13,985 bases of DNA from the NCBI GenBank assembly GCA_035296965.1, contig DATGZX010000214.1, positions 1-13,985 on the forward strand. The letters run 5' to 3'. This document shows, piece by piece, positions 1 to 8,173 of this stretch; positions within the stretch are counted from its first letter, which is position 1; every line of letters starts with the position of its first letter. The notes below the pieces were generated by a model. That model was not told where the DNA came from and ran no database searches. It was given only the letters and a program-made list of their open reading frames with translations. The stretch is from DATGZX01 sp035296965. Its GTDB lineage: Bacteria; Planctomycetota; Planctomycetia; Gemmatales; Gemmataceae. The translations under genes were made by a program, and so were the position numbers.

Positions 1-279
1 TCACTCTATCAAGCGGGCCAGCAGGCAGGGAAAAGAACATCGCTGGCTTGCAATATGAGGATCAACTCCCCCATCACCCTCCTGCCGGGCGCAAGGAAAC
101 TGCGCACATTGCAGGGCGGTGGGCGAAGCCCACGTTAAGAACTCCCAGTTTTCGAAGGCGAAACGAATTCCTATGGTCAGTCAGCCTGGCAAACAAAGCT
201 CTTGGCCCCGTGCCACTCAGAAACCGCAAGATTTTACTGAGAAACACGTTGCGCCCGACTTCGGCCTGATACAGTAGAA
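1..279. other. left-edge region, no gene recognised
   Basis: I recognise no gene here. The short open frames on both strands resemble no family I know and lack a convincing ribosome binding site. One visible structure is a perfect 6-bp hairpin at 119-133 (GTGGGC, loop GAA, GCCCAC). It has no T-run on either side, so it is not an obvious terminator for the minus-strand gene ending at 280. It resembles the GGTGGGC..GCCCACC dispersed palindromes seen in many GC-rich bacteria, but that is recall and not something shown by this window. Confidence 0.4.
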
Positions 280-1002
280 CTACGCCCCTGCATACTTTTC
301 GAACAAGGCCCAAAGCTGGCTCTTCAGGAAACGTTGGTTCACGGGCGAAAGGGCCTTGATTCCCGGCGGTGTCGCCTTCTGAAGAACTACTTCATCCCAG
401 TACCGTTTCACCGCTCCGTGTAGAGTCGCGCCGAATTCGTGGAAGTCGGCCAGCCAAAGTTCGCCCGGCACGACCCGGTCAACAGGCTGATTCACATGCT
501 CGAATTCGCTGGTCTCCCGCAGCTTTCTTTGGCCTGAGCGTCTATGTTGAGCGATTGCATCTCGGACCAGCGCTCGCATGTACCCCGGAAAGGTGCCCCG
601 CTTCAAATCAAAGCCGGCGAGGGTTTGGTGCCTTTTCTCTAACCGAAGCCATGATTCCTCGACAAATTGCTCGATCATGTGCATGTCGCGACGCGCAATC
701 CTGTATCGCCAACAGTCAAATGCGCAGAATCTCAGCAGCTCATGATTGTGGCGCTCGAATAGAATTCTGAACGGAACCTCCGCGCCCATTTCCTGAAATG
801 CCTTCAGCAAACGCTCGTCGGACCAACTCGGCAGATTGTATTCCAGGAAAACACCTCTGGATTGGCGCTGTTGCGTTTTGCAACCAACGAGTTGCAGTTG
901 AAAAACTGCGGTCCAGCCAGGAACGGCAGAATCAGTTAAGAAGAATAGGGATGGAGCAAGCAACCATCGAGAGATGCAGGCATGGCCGTCCCCCTGGGTC
1001 AC
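280..1002 (-). CDS. ECF-like sigma-70 region 2 protein lacking region 4
   Basis: Counting from the GTG at 1002, residues 60-145 look like sigma-70 region 2. A start-like SDERLLKAFQ helix is followed by an ILFERHNHELLRF segment and then FDLKRGTFPGYMRALVRDAI with a basic QHRRSGQRK tail. This matches the F-D-x-x-R-G-x-F-x-x-Y-x-R pattern of planctomycete sigma factors, where region 2 binds the polymerase clamp and the -10 element. No region 4 helix-turn-helix is visible: the last 90 residues, ending FEKYAGA, are not sigma-like to my eye. The start is uncertain. Residues 1-55 do not look like sigma, ATG 789 would cut into the domain, and in-frame CTG codons at 846 and 834 are possible. The protein may be a real truncated sigma-like regulator or a decayed gene whose 3' end shifted frame. 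It diverges from mfd. Confidence 0.5.
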   Translation of the reverse strand: MTQGDGHACISRWLLAPSLFFLTDSAVPGWTAVFQLQLVGCKTQQRQSRGVFLEYNLPSWSDERLLKAFQEMGAEVPFRILFERHNHELLRFCAFDCWRYRIARRDMHMIEQFVEESWLRLEKRHQTLAGFDLKRGTFPGYMRALVRDAIAQHRRSGQRKLRETSEFEHVNQPVDRVVPGELWLADFHEFGATLHGAVKRYWDEVVLQKATPPGIKALSPVNQRFLKSQLWALFEKYAGA

Positions 1003-1187
1003 GAGAGTCGACGCAGCCTGAGACTAACGAGGCCCCTGGCTGCATGTCAAATGAAGATTCGGAACAAAAAGGGGAATCGGACCAGGGGGCCGATTGCTCG
1101 CGGAGACAAGCACGAAAGGATGCGTCGGCGCGGGTACGCTTGACACACCCTACTGGCTGCTAAAATGATCAAAAAAGGATGCTCCCC
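1003..1187. other. divergent spacer between sigma-like gene and mfd
   Basis: This spacer separates two divergent genes. It holds the candidate mfd promoter at 1140-1166. It also holds a small inverted repeat, ATCGG..CCGAT (1076-1094, 9-nt gap), which could be an operator or chance. No convincing promoter for the minus-strand gene was found. Confidence 0.35.
1140..1166 (+). promoter_or_regulatory. candidate sigma-70-type promoter of mfd
   Basis: A perfect TTGACA (1140-1145) stands 15 nt before TAAAAT (1161-1166). The spacing is short of the optimal 17, though the overlapping A/T-rich stretch allows a -10 shifted by 1-2 nt. Transcription would start near 1172-1175, giving an mfd leader of only about 15 nt that carries little more than the AAAGG ribosome binding site (1174-1178). 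Confidence 0.45.
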
Positions 1188-4100
1188 ATGCCGCCAGCGA
1201 GGGCGACGTTACCTGTCCTCGACAAATTGAAAGACCTGACCCGCATTATCCAGGCAGCCGAGGGGTTTCACCCCGTCGTCGCGGCGCTGAAGAACGGCCA
1301 TGGCGGCGCCGTCGACGGAGCCTGGGGCTCTTCGGCCGCGCTTGCCACAGCAGCGCTGGGACTGCATGCGCCTGCCGCTCTGCTCGTGGTCATTGCCCAC
1401 CCGCACGACCTGGATGGCTGGACCGAAGATCTTGCCGGTTTCGCCGGCGCGCGACCGGTCATTTTTCCAGCCTGGGATGCCCTGCCCAGCGATGCCGCGT
1501 TGTTCGACGAGGTCGCCGGCCAGCGTCTGCGCGTCCTGAGACTGCTCAACGAAGGTAAGCCGCCCCGCTTCGTTCTGACAACAATCCAGGCGCTCATTCA
1601 ACCTGTTCCCGACAAGGAAATGCTGACGCAGCTCAGGCGCGTCCTGCACCGAGCTGACCTGATTGCGCCGGACGATCTTGCGTCCTGGTTGGTCGATCAC
1701 GGGTTCCGGCGGACGGAGACCGTCGAGCAGCCGGGGGAATTCACGCGCCGAGGCGGCATTCTGGATGTCTTTTCTCCCGACGCCGTAGCCCCCTATCGCC
1801 TGGAATTCTTCGGTGATGAAGTCGACTCCATCCGCACCTTCGCGCCGCAAACGCAACGGAGCCAAGGTGACTTGGAAAGTGCCGAGATCCTCGGTGCCGC
1901 TGCCAATCGCGCCAAGCCTGCGAACAATGGGGCAGACTCCGCGGCCCCGTTGCCGCAAACGGGCCATCTCTGCGACTACCTGCCCTCTGACGCGTGGACA
2001 GCGCTGATCGAGCCCCAGGAGCTTGACGAGCAGGGCAAGCATTACCTCGAGCGGGTCGCGGACGCGCGCGGGCTCTTCTCGGTGGCAGGGGTTTTCCGGC
2101 AGTTGGTTCGCTATCCAAGTGTGCGGGTGTCCGCTTTCCCCGCCCCGACTGTCGAAGCTGCTTGCCACTTGCGCGTGGAATCGGTCGAACGGTTCAGCGG
2201 CGACGTCACGAAGCTTCGGGATGAGCTGGACACCGCCGCGGTTGGAGACCGCGTGCTCGTCGCCTGTCACAACGACGCGGAGTGCAACCGCCTCACCGAG
2301 GTGCTGGCGGCGGGACAGTTGGCCCAATCGGATCGCCTGCGGCTCGTCACCGGCCGCGTGCGTTCCGGGTTCCGCATCGTGGACTCGAGGATCGTGGTGC
2401 TCAGCGACCACGAATTGTTCCACCGCGAGGAAGTCCGGCAGATCCTGCCGCGGCGCCACCTTGAAGCGCGCGCCATCGACAGCTTTCTGGACCTCAGCGA
2501 AGGAGACCTGGTCGTCCATGTGAGCCACGGCATCGCGCGTTTTCGCGGCATGCAGGTTCTGGAGAAGCATGGCCAGACGGAAGAACATCTAATCCTGGAG
2601 TTTCGCGAGGGAACGCGCGTTTATGTGCCGGCATCCAAGATCGATCTGGTACAGAAATATGTCGGCGGGGCACGCACGGAGCCCGAGCTTTCCAAATTCG
2701 GCGGTACGGCCTGGCAGCGCAAGAAGGAAACGGTCGAAGCAGCCGTGCTCGATCTCGCCAGCGAGATGATCGACCTGCAGGCCCTTCGCGAATCGAAGGC
2801 GGGCATTGCTCTTCCACCGGATAGCGAATGGCAGGCGGAGTTCGAGGCGACCTTTCCCTACGAAGAAACGCCGGACCAGCTCACGTCGTTGGCCGAGATC
2901 AAGCAGGACATGCAGCGGCCGCGGCCGATGGATCGGCTGATCTGCGGCGACGTCGGCTACGGCAAAACCGAACTGGCCATTCGCGCCGCCTTCAAGACCA
3001 TCGATAACGGCAGACAAGTGGCCGTGCTCGTGCCGACGACTGTGCTTGCCGAACAGCATTACCGCACCTTCAGCCAGCGACTGGCCGAGTATCCGTTTGT
3101 CGTCGAAGGCATCAGCCGCTTTCGCAGCCATGGCGAGCAGCGGGCCATTCTGGCCCGGCTGGCGTTGGGCGGCATCGATGTCATCGTGGGCACGCACCGG
3201 CTCGTGAGTGCCGACGTCCGCTTCAAGGACCTGGGTCTGGTTGTTATCGACGAAGAACAGCGCTTCGGCGTCGAGCACAAAGAACGGCTGAAGCGCCTGC
3301 GCGAGACGGTGGACGTGCTCACCATGACTGCCACGCCGATCCCGCGCACGCTCCACCTTGCCCTTCTTGGTATCCGCGACATCAGCAACCTGGAGACGCC
3401 GCCGGCGGACCGCCTGGCGATCGAGACCCGCATCGTGCGCTCGGATCCGGAACTGATTCGCCACGCAATTCTGCGCGAGTTCAATCGGGACGGTCAGGTT
3501 TATTTCGTGCATAACCGCGTCCATAGCATCCGCGCGGTGGCCGACCGGCTCCGGCAGATTGTCCCGGAAGCCCGCATCGCCGTTGCCCACGGCCAGATGC
3601 CGGAGCATGAGCTGGAGCAAGCGATGCTCCAATTCGTGCGCCGCGAGGCAGACATCCTGGTCGCGACCACGATCATCGAAAGCGGCCTGGACATCCCCAA
3701 CGTCAATACGATCTTCATCGATCAGGCGGACAACTACGGCCTTGCGGACCTGCACCAGCTCCGCGGCCGCGTGGGCCGCTACAAGTACCGGGCGTACGCG
3801 TATCTGCTGCTCGACAGCGACCGCGGCGTGACGCCGACCGCGGCCCGGCGTCTCAAGGCCATCGAGGAATTCACGGAGCTGGGCGCCGGTTTCAAGATTG
3901 CCATGCGCGACCTGGAAATTCGCGGCGCGGGCAACATCCTGGGAACGCAGCAGAGCGGCCACATCGCCGCGGTCGGCTACGAGATGTACTGCCAACTTCT
4001 GGAAAACGCCGTGCGCGCGTTCAAGAACCAGCCATTGCGAACGCCACTCGAAACAAGCATTGATCTCCCCTGGCAAGCCTACCTGCCGCGTGATTACGTG

Positions 4101-4496
4101 CCTGGCCAGCGACTGCGCATCGAGGTCTATCGCCGTCTGGCCCGCATCCGCCGCCTGGATCGGCTCGAAGATTTTCGCCAGGAGCTGCGCGACCGTTTTG
4201 GCACGCCCCCCGAATCGACGGAATGGCTGCTTCGTCTGGCGGAGCTGCGTCTGCTGGCGGCGAGCTGGCAAATCAGCGGCCTACACCTCGAGGACGTGCT
4301 CGACAAGAGCGTGGGGCCCATGGACATGGTCATCAGTTATCGCAATCCCCGCAAGATGCGCCGCCTGGCGGAGAGCAGCAAGGGACGGCTCCGCGTCGTC
4401 GACGATACGAGCGCCTATCTGCGTCTCTCTCCCGCGGAAACAGTCCCGGAGGCGCTCTATGCGTGCCTGAAAGCGCTCTTGCGTTCTCCAACCTAG
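1188..4496 (+). CDS. mfd: transcription-repair coupling factor Mfd
   Basis: Mfd is a cytoplasmic DNA translocase that displaces RNA polymerase stalled at lesions and recruits UvrA. Residues here are counted from ATG 1179. The UvrB-homology module includes GEFTRRGGILDVF and RLEFFGDEVDSIR (about 186-220). The CarD-like polymerase-interaction domain spans about 439-497 (LSEGDLVVHVSHGI). The RecG-like helicase core has Walker A GDVGYGKTE (590-598), motif II DEEQRFG (691-697), motif III TMTATPIPRTL (715-725) and motif VI HQLRGRVGR (859-867). A TRCF C-terminal domain follows. At about 1,100 residues it matches the usual length (E. coli Mfd 1,148). I choose ATG 1188 because AAAGG at 1174-1178 lies 9 nt upstream, whereas it directly abuts ATG 1179. 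All motifs are intact. The PpiC gene starts 64 nt downstream, so co-transcription is plausible. Confidence 0.97.
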   Translation: MPPARATLPVLDKLKDLTRIIQAAEGFHPVVAALKNGHGGAVDGAWGSSAALATAALGLHAPAALLVVIAHPHDLDGWTEDLAGFAGARPVIFPAWDALPSDAALFDEVAGQRLRVLRLLNEGKPPRFVLTTIQALIQPVPDKEMLTQLRRVLHRADLIAPDDLASWLVDHGFRRTETVEQPGEFTRRGGILDVFSPDAVAPYRLEFFGDEVDSIRTFAPQTQRSQGDLESAEILGAAANRAKPANNGADSAAPLPQTGHLCDYLPSDAWTALIEPQELDEQGKHYLERVADARGLFSVAGVFRQLVRYPSVRVSAFPAPTVEAACHLRVESVERFSGDVTKLRDELDTAAVGDRVLVACHNDAECNRLTEVLAAGQLAQSDRLRLVTGRVRSGFRIVDSRIVVLSDHELFHREEVRQILPRRHLEARAIDSFLDLSEGDLVVHVSHGIARFRGMQVLEKHGQTEEHLILEFREGTRVYVPASKIDLVQKYVGGARTEPELSKFGGTAWQRKKETVEAAVLDLASEMIDLQALRESKAGIALPPDSEWQAEFEATFPYEETPDQLTSLAEIKQDMQRPRPMDRLICGDVGYGKTELAIRAAFKTIDNGRQVAVLVPTTVLAEQHYRTFSQRLAEYPFVVEGISRFRSHGEQRAILARLALGGIDVIVGTHRLVSADVRFKDLGLVVIDEEQRFGVEHKERLKRLRETVDVLTMTATPIPRTLHLALLGIRDISNLETPPADRLAIETRIVRSDPELIRHAILREFNRDGQVYFVHNRVHSIRAVADRLRQIVPEARIAVAHGQMPEHELEQAMLQFVRREADILVATTIIESGLDIPNVNTIFIDQADNYGLADLHQLRGRVGRYKYRAYAYLLLDSDRGVTPTAARRLKAIEEFTELGAGFKIAMRDLEIRGAGNILGTQQSGHIAAVGYEMYCQLLENAVRAFKNQPLRTPLETSIDLPWQAYLPRDYVPGQRLRIEVYRRLARIRRLDRLEDFRQELRDRFGTPPESTEWLLRLAELRLLAASWQISGLHLEDVLDKSVGPMDMVISYRNPRKMRRLAESSKGRLRVVDDTSAYLRLSPAETVPEALYACLKALLRSPT

Positions 4497-4560
4497 TCGA
4501 TATAGTCTCCTCCCCCTGTAGAATTCTGCACGAACCCACGCAAGGGAAAGCGAGAAGGAA

Positions 4561-5784
4561 ATGCGGCGCATCTCTATTAGCGTTGGCCATTTCCCACGGA
4601 ACCACTTGAAGGTGGGCCGCGTGGTTTGGCTGTCGTTGGGCCAGCTTTCCCCGATCTGCACGGCAGCGGTGCTGTGCAGCTTTGGCTGCAGCAGCTCGTC
4701 TCCCAGCTTGCTAGCCCAGACGACCCCGGCGCAGGACCCTGCAGGTATTACCCGCTCTCAGAAACCTGAAAACACACGGCCCAAGACTGCTCCCAAGGGA
4801 CCGTTGCTCGACCTTGTCTCCTACCAGGTGCCCATGCCAAGTGATTGCCAGGTGGCCGCGAAGATCCGAGCCACCGTCAATGGCGCACCAATCCTGGATG
4901 ACGAAGTGCGCGAGGCGATCTATCCCTTCCTTCTGAAGATCCAGCAACGACCGGAAGCAGAGCGCAACAAGCTGCGCATGGAGGAGTACAACAAGCAGCT
5001 TCAACAGTTGATCGAACGTGAAATTATCGTGCAAGACGTCAAGGAACGACTGAAGGATAAGCCTCAGATCCTGGAGAAACTGGAAGACGCAGCCCGCAAG
5101 GAATTCGACAAAGCGGTGCGCCGCTACAAGGAAAACAGTGGGGCCAAGAGTGACGAAGAATTCAAGTTAATCCTACGCCAGTCCGGTATGAGCCTGGAAG
5201 GCATGCAACGGCAGGTCACGCGCCAGTTCATGGCCACGGAATACATCAAGAACCTTGTCTTCCCGGCTATCGAGCGCATCGGCCACGAGCAGATCGCTGA
5301 GTATTACCAGCTGCATCCGGAAGAATTCCGCATTCCCGACGGCGTCACCTGGCAGGACATCTTCATCGACTCCAGCAAGTTCCCCAACCGCGATGCATCA
5401 CGGCAGTTTGCCGAGCAGCTCGTCGCCAAAGCTCGTGCAGGGGAAGATTTTCATGCCATGGTCAAGCAATACGATCAGGGTGACAGCTCGTATCGCAATG
5501 GGGAGGGCTATGGTCATCATCGGGGCGAAATCAAGCCGACCGAGGCCGAGACGATCCTCTTCAACCTGCATGACGGCGAGGTCGGACCGGTCGTAGAGCT
5601 GAAGTATGGCTTCCATGTCCTGCGCCTGGTCAAGCGCGAATACGCCGGCCTGAAACCGCTGGACGAAAAGACGCAAACCGGCATTCGAAACAAGCTCCAA
5701 GGCGAAGTATTCGAGCGTGAGTACAAGCGGGTCATCGCCGTTCTGAAGCGGAATGCCGCGGTCGAGATCTCCACGACTCCCTGA
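4561..5784 (+). CDS. exported PpiC/SurA-like peptidyl-prolyl isomerase
   Basis: This is a parvulin-type foldase of the cell envelope, catalysing cis-trans isomerisation of prolyl bonds and assisting folding of exported proteins. The N-terminus has a hydrophobic stretch followed by SFGC, an imperfect lipobox, so it is secreted or possibly a lipoprotein. Residues 90-230 form a charged helical chaperone-like region (ILDDEVREAIYPFLL, LIEREIIVQDVKERL). The rotamase domain lies at about 255-360, with TWQDIFID, AKARAGEDFHAMVKQYDQG and the terminal GPVVELKYGFHVLRLVKRE strand. A helical tail follows. ATG 4561 has AAGGA only 2 nt upstream. GTG 4621, with GAAGG at 4608-4612 eight nt before it, would give a more compact signal peptide and is a real alternative. 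The gene follows mfd by 64 nt. Its TGA stop lies inside the left arm of an inverted-repeat element. Confidence 0.88.
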   Translation: MRRISISVGHFPRNHLKVGRVVWLSLGQLSPICTAAVLCSFGCSSSSPSLLAQTTPAQDPAGITRSQKPENTRPKTAPKGPLLDLVSYQVPMPSDCQVAAKIRATVNGAPILDDEVREAIYPFLLKIQQRPEAERNKLRMEEYNKQLQQLIEREIIVQDVKERLKDKPQILEKLEDAARKEFDKAVRRYKENSGAKSDEEFKLILRQSGMSLEGMQRQVTRQFMATEYIKNLVFPAIERIGHEQIAEYYQLHPEEFRIPDGVTWQDIFIDSSKFPNRDASRQFAEQLVAKARAGEDFHAMVKQYDQGDSSYRNGEGYGHHRGEIKPTEAETILFNLHDGEVGPVVELKYGFHVLRLVKREYAGLKPLDEKTQTGIRNKLQGEVFEREYKRVIAVLKRNAAVEISTTP

Positions 5785-5903
5785 CAGCGTGTCGAAAAAG
5801 GGGTCAGACCCCTTCAAATCTGCAGAGCCTCATGGCTCAGAAATGGGCAGACTGCCTCGATTCTACAGGGGGTCTGACCCCTTTTTCGACATGCTGTCAG
5901 GGA
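5778..5903. repeat. REPIN-like inverted-repeat element, copy 1
   Basis: Two 35-nt arms, 5778-5812 and 5869-5903, are reverse complements at 34 of 35 positions and are separated by a 56-nt spacer. Each arm reads inward as TCCCTGACAGCRTGTC, then GAAAAAGGGGTC, then AGACCCC, ending in the 13-nt palindrome GGGGTCAGACCCC. The part shared with copy 2 (8682-8793) is a 110-nt core, 5786-5895. The spacer contains its own small hairpin, GAGCC-TCAT-GGCTC. The left arm covers the last sense codons and stop of the PpiC gene. The architecture, two inverted palindromic units around a short spacer, resembles REPINs mobilised by RAYT transposases. No transposase lies in this window. Confidence 0.85.
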
Positions 5904-5921
5904 GCCGATCCTGAAAAGAGG

Positions 5922-5967
5922 AGAGCAGAGAAGCCGACTGAGGTCAGCCTCTCTGCTCTTTTGTTTT
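5922..5967 (+). terminator. rho-independent terminator between convergent genes
   Basis: A perfect 10-bp stem, AGAGCAGAGA (5922-5931) with TCTCTGCTCT (5950-5959), closes an 18-nt loop and is followed by TTTGTTTT (5960-5967). It suits the PpiC gene upstream on the plus strand. Read on the other strand the stem is followed by CCTCTTTTC, so it may act weakly for the lipoprotein gene that ends at 5982 as well. Confidence 0.8.
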
Positions 5968-5981
5968 GCCTACTCAAAAAC

Positions 5982-6410
5982 TCATGACTTTCCGCCCGGC
6001 CGGAGTTCGCTGGCGGACGTGACGGGCTGCGAATGAACTGGTTCAGCCTGGCCGAGCAGGCTCTTGATCCCCTTGCGAAGTTGCTCGAACTGGGTCTGAG
6101 CGTTGTCCCGTTCCGTGGTACGGACGATCAACTGCTTCTTCAGTTCCTCGCGATCCTTGACGGCGAGCTGCAACTGTTCGACCTGCTGGCTGAGCTGGGC
6201 GCGCTCTTCTTCCATGTTGTTCACACGCTTGCGGAGTTGATCGCGCACCGCAACCGCGGCTCGGAAATCGTCTTCCAGCTTGTTCAACTTGGTTTCCAGA
6301 GTGCGGATCCGCTCTGCACTAGCAGGACTATTGGCCGGTCCTTGGGCGCAACCCCACACGCCCAGCGAAGCGACCACCAGTACGACCAGCACCTTGCTCC
6401 CTGAACTCAT
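5982..6410 (-). CDS. coiled-coil lipoprotein, function unknown
   Basis: This 142-residue protein begins with a lipoprotein signal, MSSGSKVLVVLVVASLGVWG followed by Cys21, so it is probably lipid-anchored in the cell envelope. Residues 30-115 are almost entirely charged heptad-like helix (RTLETKLNKLEDDF, EEERAQLSQQVEQLQLAV, DREELKKQL), a clear coiled coil. The tail is short and proline-rich. ATG 6410 is chosen because AAGGAG lies 10 nt upstream on this strand and the signal peptide starts there; the frame is open further upstream but that part does not look coding. I do not recognise a family beyond a generic envelope coiled-coil lipoprotein. It is convergent with the PpiC gene and divergent from the DUF1501 gene, so it appears monocistronic. 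Confidence 0.8.
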   Translation of the reverse strand: MSSGSKVLVVLVVASLGVWGCAQGPANSPASAERIRTLETKLNKLEDDFRAAVAVRDQLRKRVNNMEEERAQLSQQVEQLQLAVKDREELKKQLIVRTTERDNAQTQFEQLRKGIKSLLGQAEPVHSQPVTSASELRPGGKS

Positions 6411-6835
6411 GAGTTGTGTACTCCTTGAAGTGGGCCCACGCGGGTCACGCCGCAAAGACGGCAGCCCTGGCCCAGATTGACATCCAAGATTCATCGAATC
6501 GAAACCCGCGGCAGAAGAACGGCGGCACGCGCCGCCGTAGAGTTTGCGCGCCCTTTGGAGATGCCGCAACCTGCCAGGTACTATGTCGGCAGAAAAGTAC
6601 CGGGATCTTTATCCAGTTCCACCATCTTCCTCAGGCCGGATGCAGACCTTTGCTTGCCCAGCTTTCCGTTTCCTGCAAGTTCGGAACAGACCGAACCGCT
6701 CCGACCGCCGGATCGACTTTTCCCTTGCTGATGCCTTCCCCCGCGCGCTATGATCGCCACAGCACCGGCCATGGAGCTGGGACTCGATGCTTCGAACTCG
6801 ATTCGCAAACTTTGCCCTTATCGGAGGAATCTGGC
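6411..6835. other. 425-nt divergent spacer
   Basis: This spacer lies between the lipoprotein gene and the DUF1501 gene. The DUF1501 frame is open across it, but the stretch upstream of 6836 reads as arginine- and proline-rich non-family sequence, so I regard it as non-coding. It contains a perfect hairpin GGCGGC-ACGC-GCCGCC (6521-6536), an isolated TTGACA (6477-6482) without a good -10 partner, and the promoter candidate at 6725-6754. Confidence 0.5.
6725..6754 (+). promoter_or_regulatory. weak candidate promoter of DUF1501 gene
   Basis: TTGCTG (6725-6730) and TATGAT (6749-6754) are 18 nt apart. The -10 box matches the consensus at five of six positions, the -35 at only three. It would leave a leader of roughly 75 nt before the GGAGG ribosome binding site at 6823-6827. 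Confidence 0.3.
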
Positions 6836-8173
6836 ATGTTCCGCCTGGAATGCAACCGGGGAGTTGATTCTTGCGACGGTGTGACCCGTCGGGAATTCCT
6901 TCGCGTCGGCGGCCTTGCCCTGGGATTGGGACTCACCGACCTGGTCAGGCTCCAAGCACTAAGGGCGGCGCCAAGCTCCAGCGAGAAAGCTTGTATCCAG
7001 TTGCTGCTGGTCGGTGGCCCCGGGCAGCTCGACACCTGGGACCTCAAGCCCAACGCGCCCCAGCACATCCGTGGCCCATTTCGGCCCGTGCCGACCAATG
7101 TTCCCGGCCTGCAGATCTGCGAACACTTTCCGCTCATGGCCAAGATGGCCGATCGCTATGCCATTGTGCGCTCGGTGTACCATCAGGAAGCACCCATACA
7201 CGAAACAGGCCACCAGCTTCTGCAGACCGGCCGGCTATCGCGCAACGGCATCGATTGGCCGCACTGCGGCGCGGTTGTCGGCAAACTGGGCCGGTCTTCG
7301 AGCTCCATGCCACCCTGGGTGGTCCTGCCTCGAATCATCGGCAATACCGGCGTCAGCGTCAGTCATGGCCAGACCGCAGGCTTGCTCGGCGCGGACCACG
7401 AGCCGTATAGCTTTGCCGTGCGCGGCGACCCTTGCCACGTGGATCCAGCCCGGCTCGACAAGGCCACTGGGTTGGTCGATGCCGTGGACGCGGCTCAATG
7501 CCTGATCGAAACCGGCGCCTCGGCGAGTTGCGGCGACCCCGCCCTGGAACAAGCTTTCTCCACCATCGTAAGTCCTGCCGCCAAGAGGGCGTTCACGATT
7601 GATGAGGAAACCGACGCGGTCCGGGCACGTTACGGTTGGAACACCTTTGGCCAAAGCTGCCTATTGGCTAGGCGCCTCGTCCAGCAAGGCATCCGGTTGG
7701 TGACCGTGAACATGTTCGATACGGTTTTCAATGAGATCACGTGGGACTGCCATGCCAATGACGGCGATCTCAAAACCACGCTGAACGACTACCGCGACAC
7801 GCTTTGCCCAATGTTCGACCAAGCCTACACGGCGCTGCTCCAGGACTTGCAGGCGTGGGGCCTGCTCGAGAGCACACTGGTCGTCAGCATGGGCGAATTT
7901 GGCCGGACCCCGCAGCTCAACAGCCGTGGCGGCCGCGACCATTGGCCGGGCGTCTGGAGCATTCTCATGGCTGGCGGGGGCACGCAGGGCGGCCGCATCA
8001 TTGGCGCCAGCGACAAGCACGCCGAGGAACCGCGCGATCGACCAGTGCACGCTGCCGAGATTGCCGCTACGGTTTACCACGCGCTGGGAATAGAGTCAAG
8101 CACGAAGCTACCCTCCGCGGACGGCTCTGGGCTGGGGCTTGTGGACGCGCGGCCGGTGCTGGAGTTGTTCTAG
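6836..8173 (+). CDS. Tat-exported DUF1501 (sulfatase-like) protein
   Basis: This 445-residue protein belongs to the DUF1501 family, which is abundant in planctomycetes and related to the alkaline phosphatase/sulfatase fold. Its substrate is unknown. The N-terminus has a twin-arginine signal, TRREFLRVGG (17-26), followed by a hydrophobic stretch, so a folded protein is exported. Family motifs are GGPGQLDTWDLKP (60-72), the GEFGRTP segment (353-359) and RDHWPGVW (367-374), followed by GGRIIGASDKHAEEP and a closing ALGI segment. ATG 6836 is supported by GGAGG 8 nt upstream and by the position of the Tat signal. DUF1501 genes often sit beside DUF1549/DUF1553 cytochrome-like genes, but none is present, so this is a solitary member. 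Its stop overlaps that of the convergent GNAT gene in a shared CTAG. Confidence 0.93.
   Translation: MFRLECNRGVDSCDGVTRREFLRVGGLALGLGLTDLVRLQALRAAPSSSEKACIQLLLVGGPGQLDTWDLKPNAPQHIRGPFRPVPTNVPGLQICEHFPLMAKMADRYAIVRSVYHQEAPIHETGHQLLQTGRLSRNGIDWPHCGAVVGKLGRSSSSMPPWVVLPRIIGNTGVSVSHGQTAGLLGADHEPYSFAVRGDPCHVDPARLDKATGLVDAVDAAQCLIETGASASCGDPALEQAFSTIVSPAAKRAFTIDEETDAVRARYGWNTFGQSCLLARRLVQQGIRLVTVNMFDTVFNEITWDCHANDGDLKTTLNDYRDTLCPMFDQAYTALLQDLQAWGLLESTLVVSMGEFGRTPQLNSRGGRDHWPGVWSILMAGGGTQGGRIIGASDKHAEEPRDRPVHAAEIAATVYHALGIESSTKLPSADGSGLGLVDARPVLELF

Noticed and set aside
74..313. A 79-codon minus-strand frame at the left edge.
   Set aside because: It overlaps the 3' end of the sigma-like gene, matches no family, and has no start signal.
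1209..4271. Two long antisense open frames (459 and 560 codons) opposite mfd, interrupted by one stop.
   Set aside because: They are codon-aligned with mfd and stay open only because a GC-rich gene avoids TTA, CTA and TCA codons. They show no family resemblance or start signals.
5778..5903. Reading inverted-repeat copy 1 as a transcription terminator.
   Set aside because: A separate, canonical stem plus T-run follows at 5922-5967. Copy 2 has the same architecture but sits upstream of genes, where a terminator makes no sense.
6416..6835. A 140-codon N-terminal extension of the DUF1501 gene.
   Set aside because: A GGAGG site and Tat signal fix the start at 6836. The extension is low-complexity arginine/proline-rich sequence with no DUF1501 similarity.
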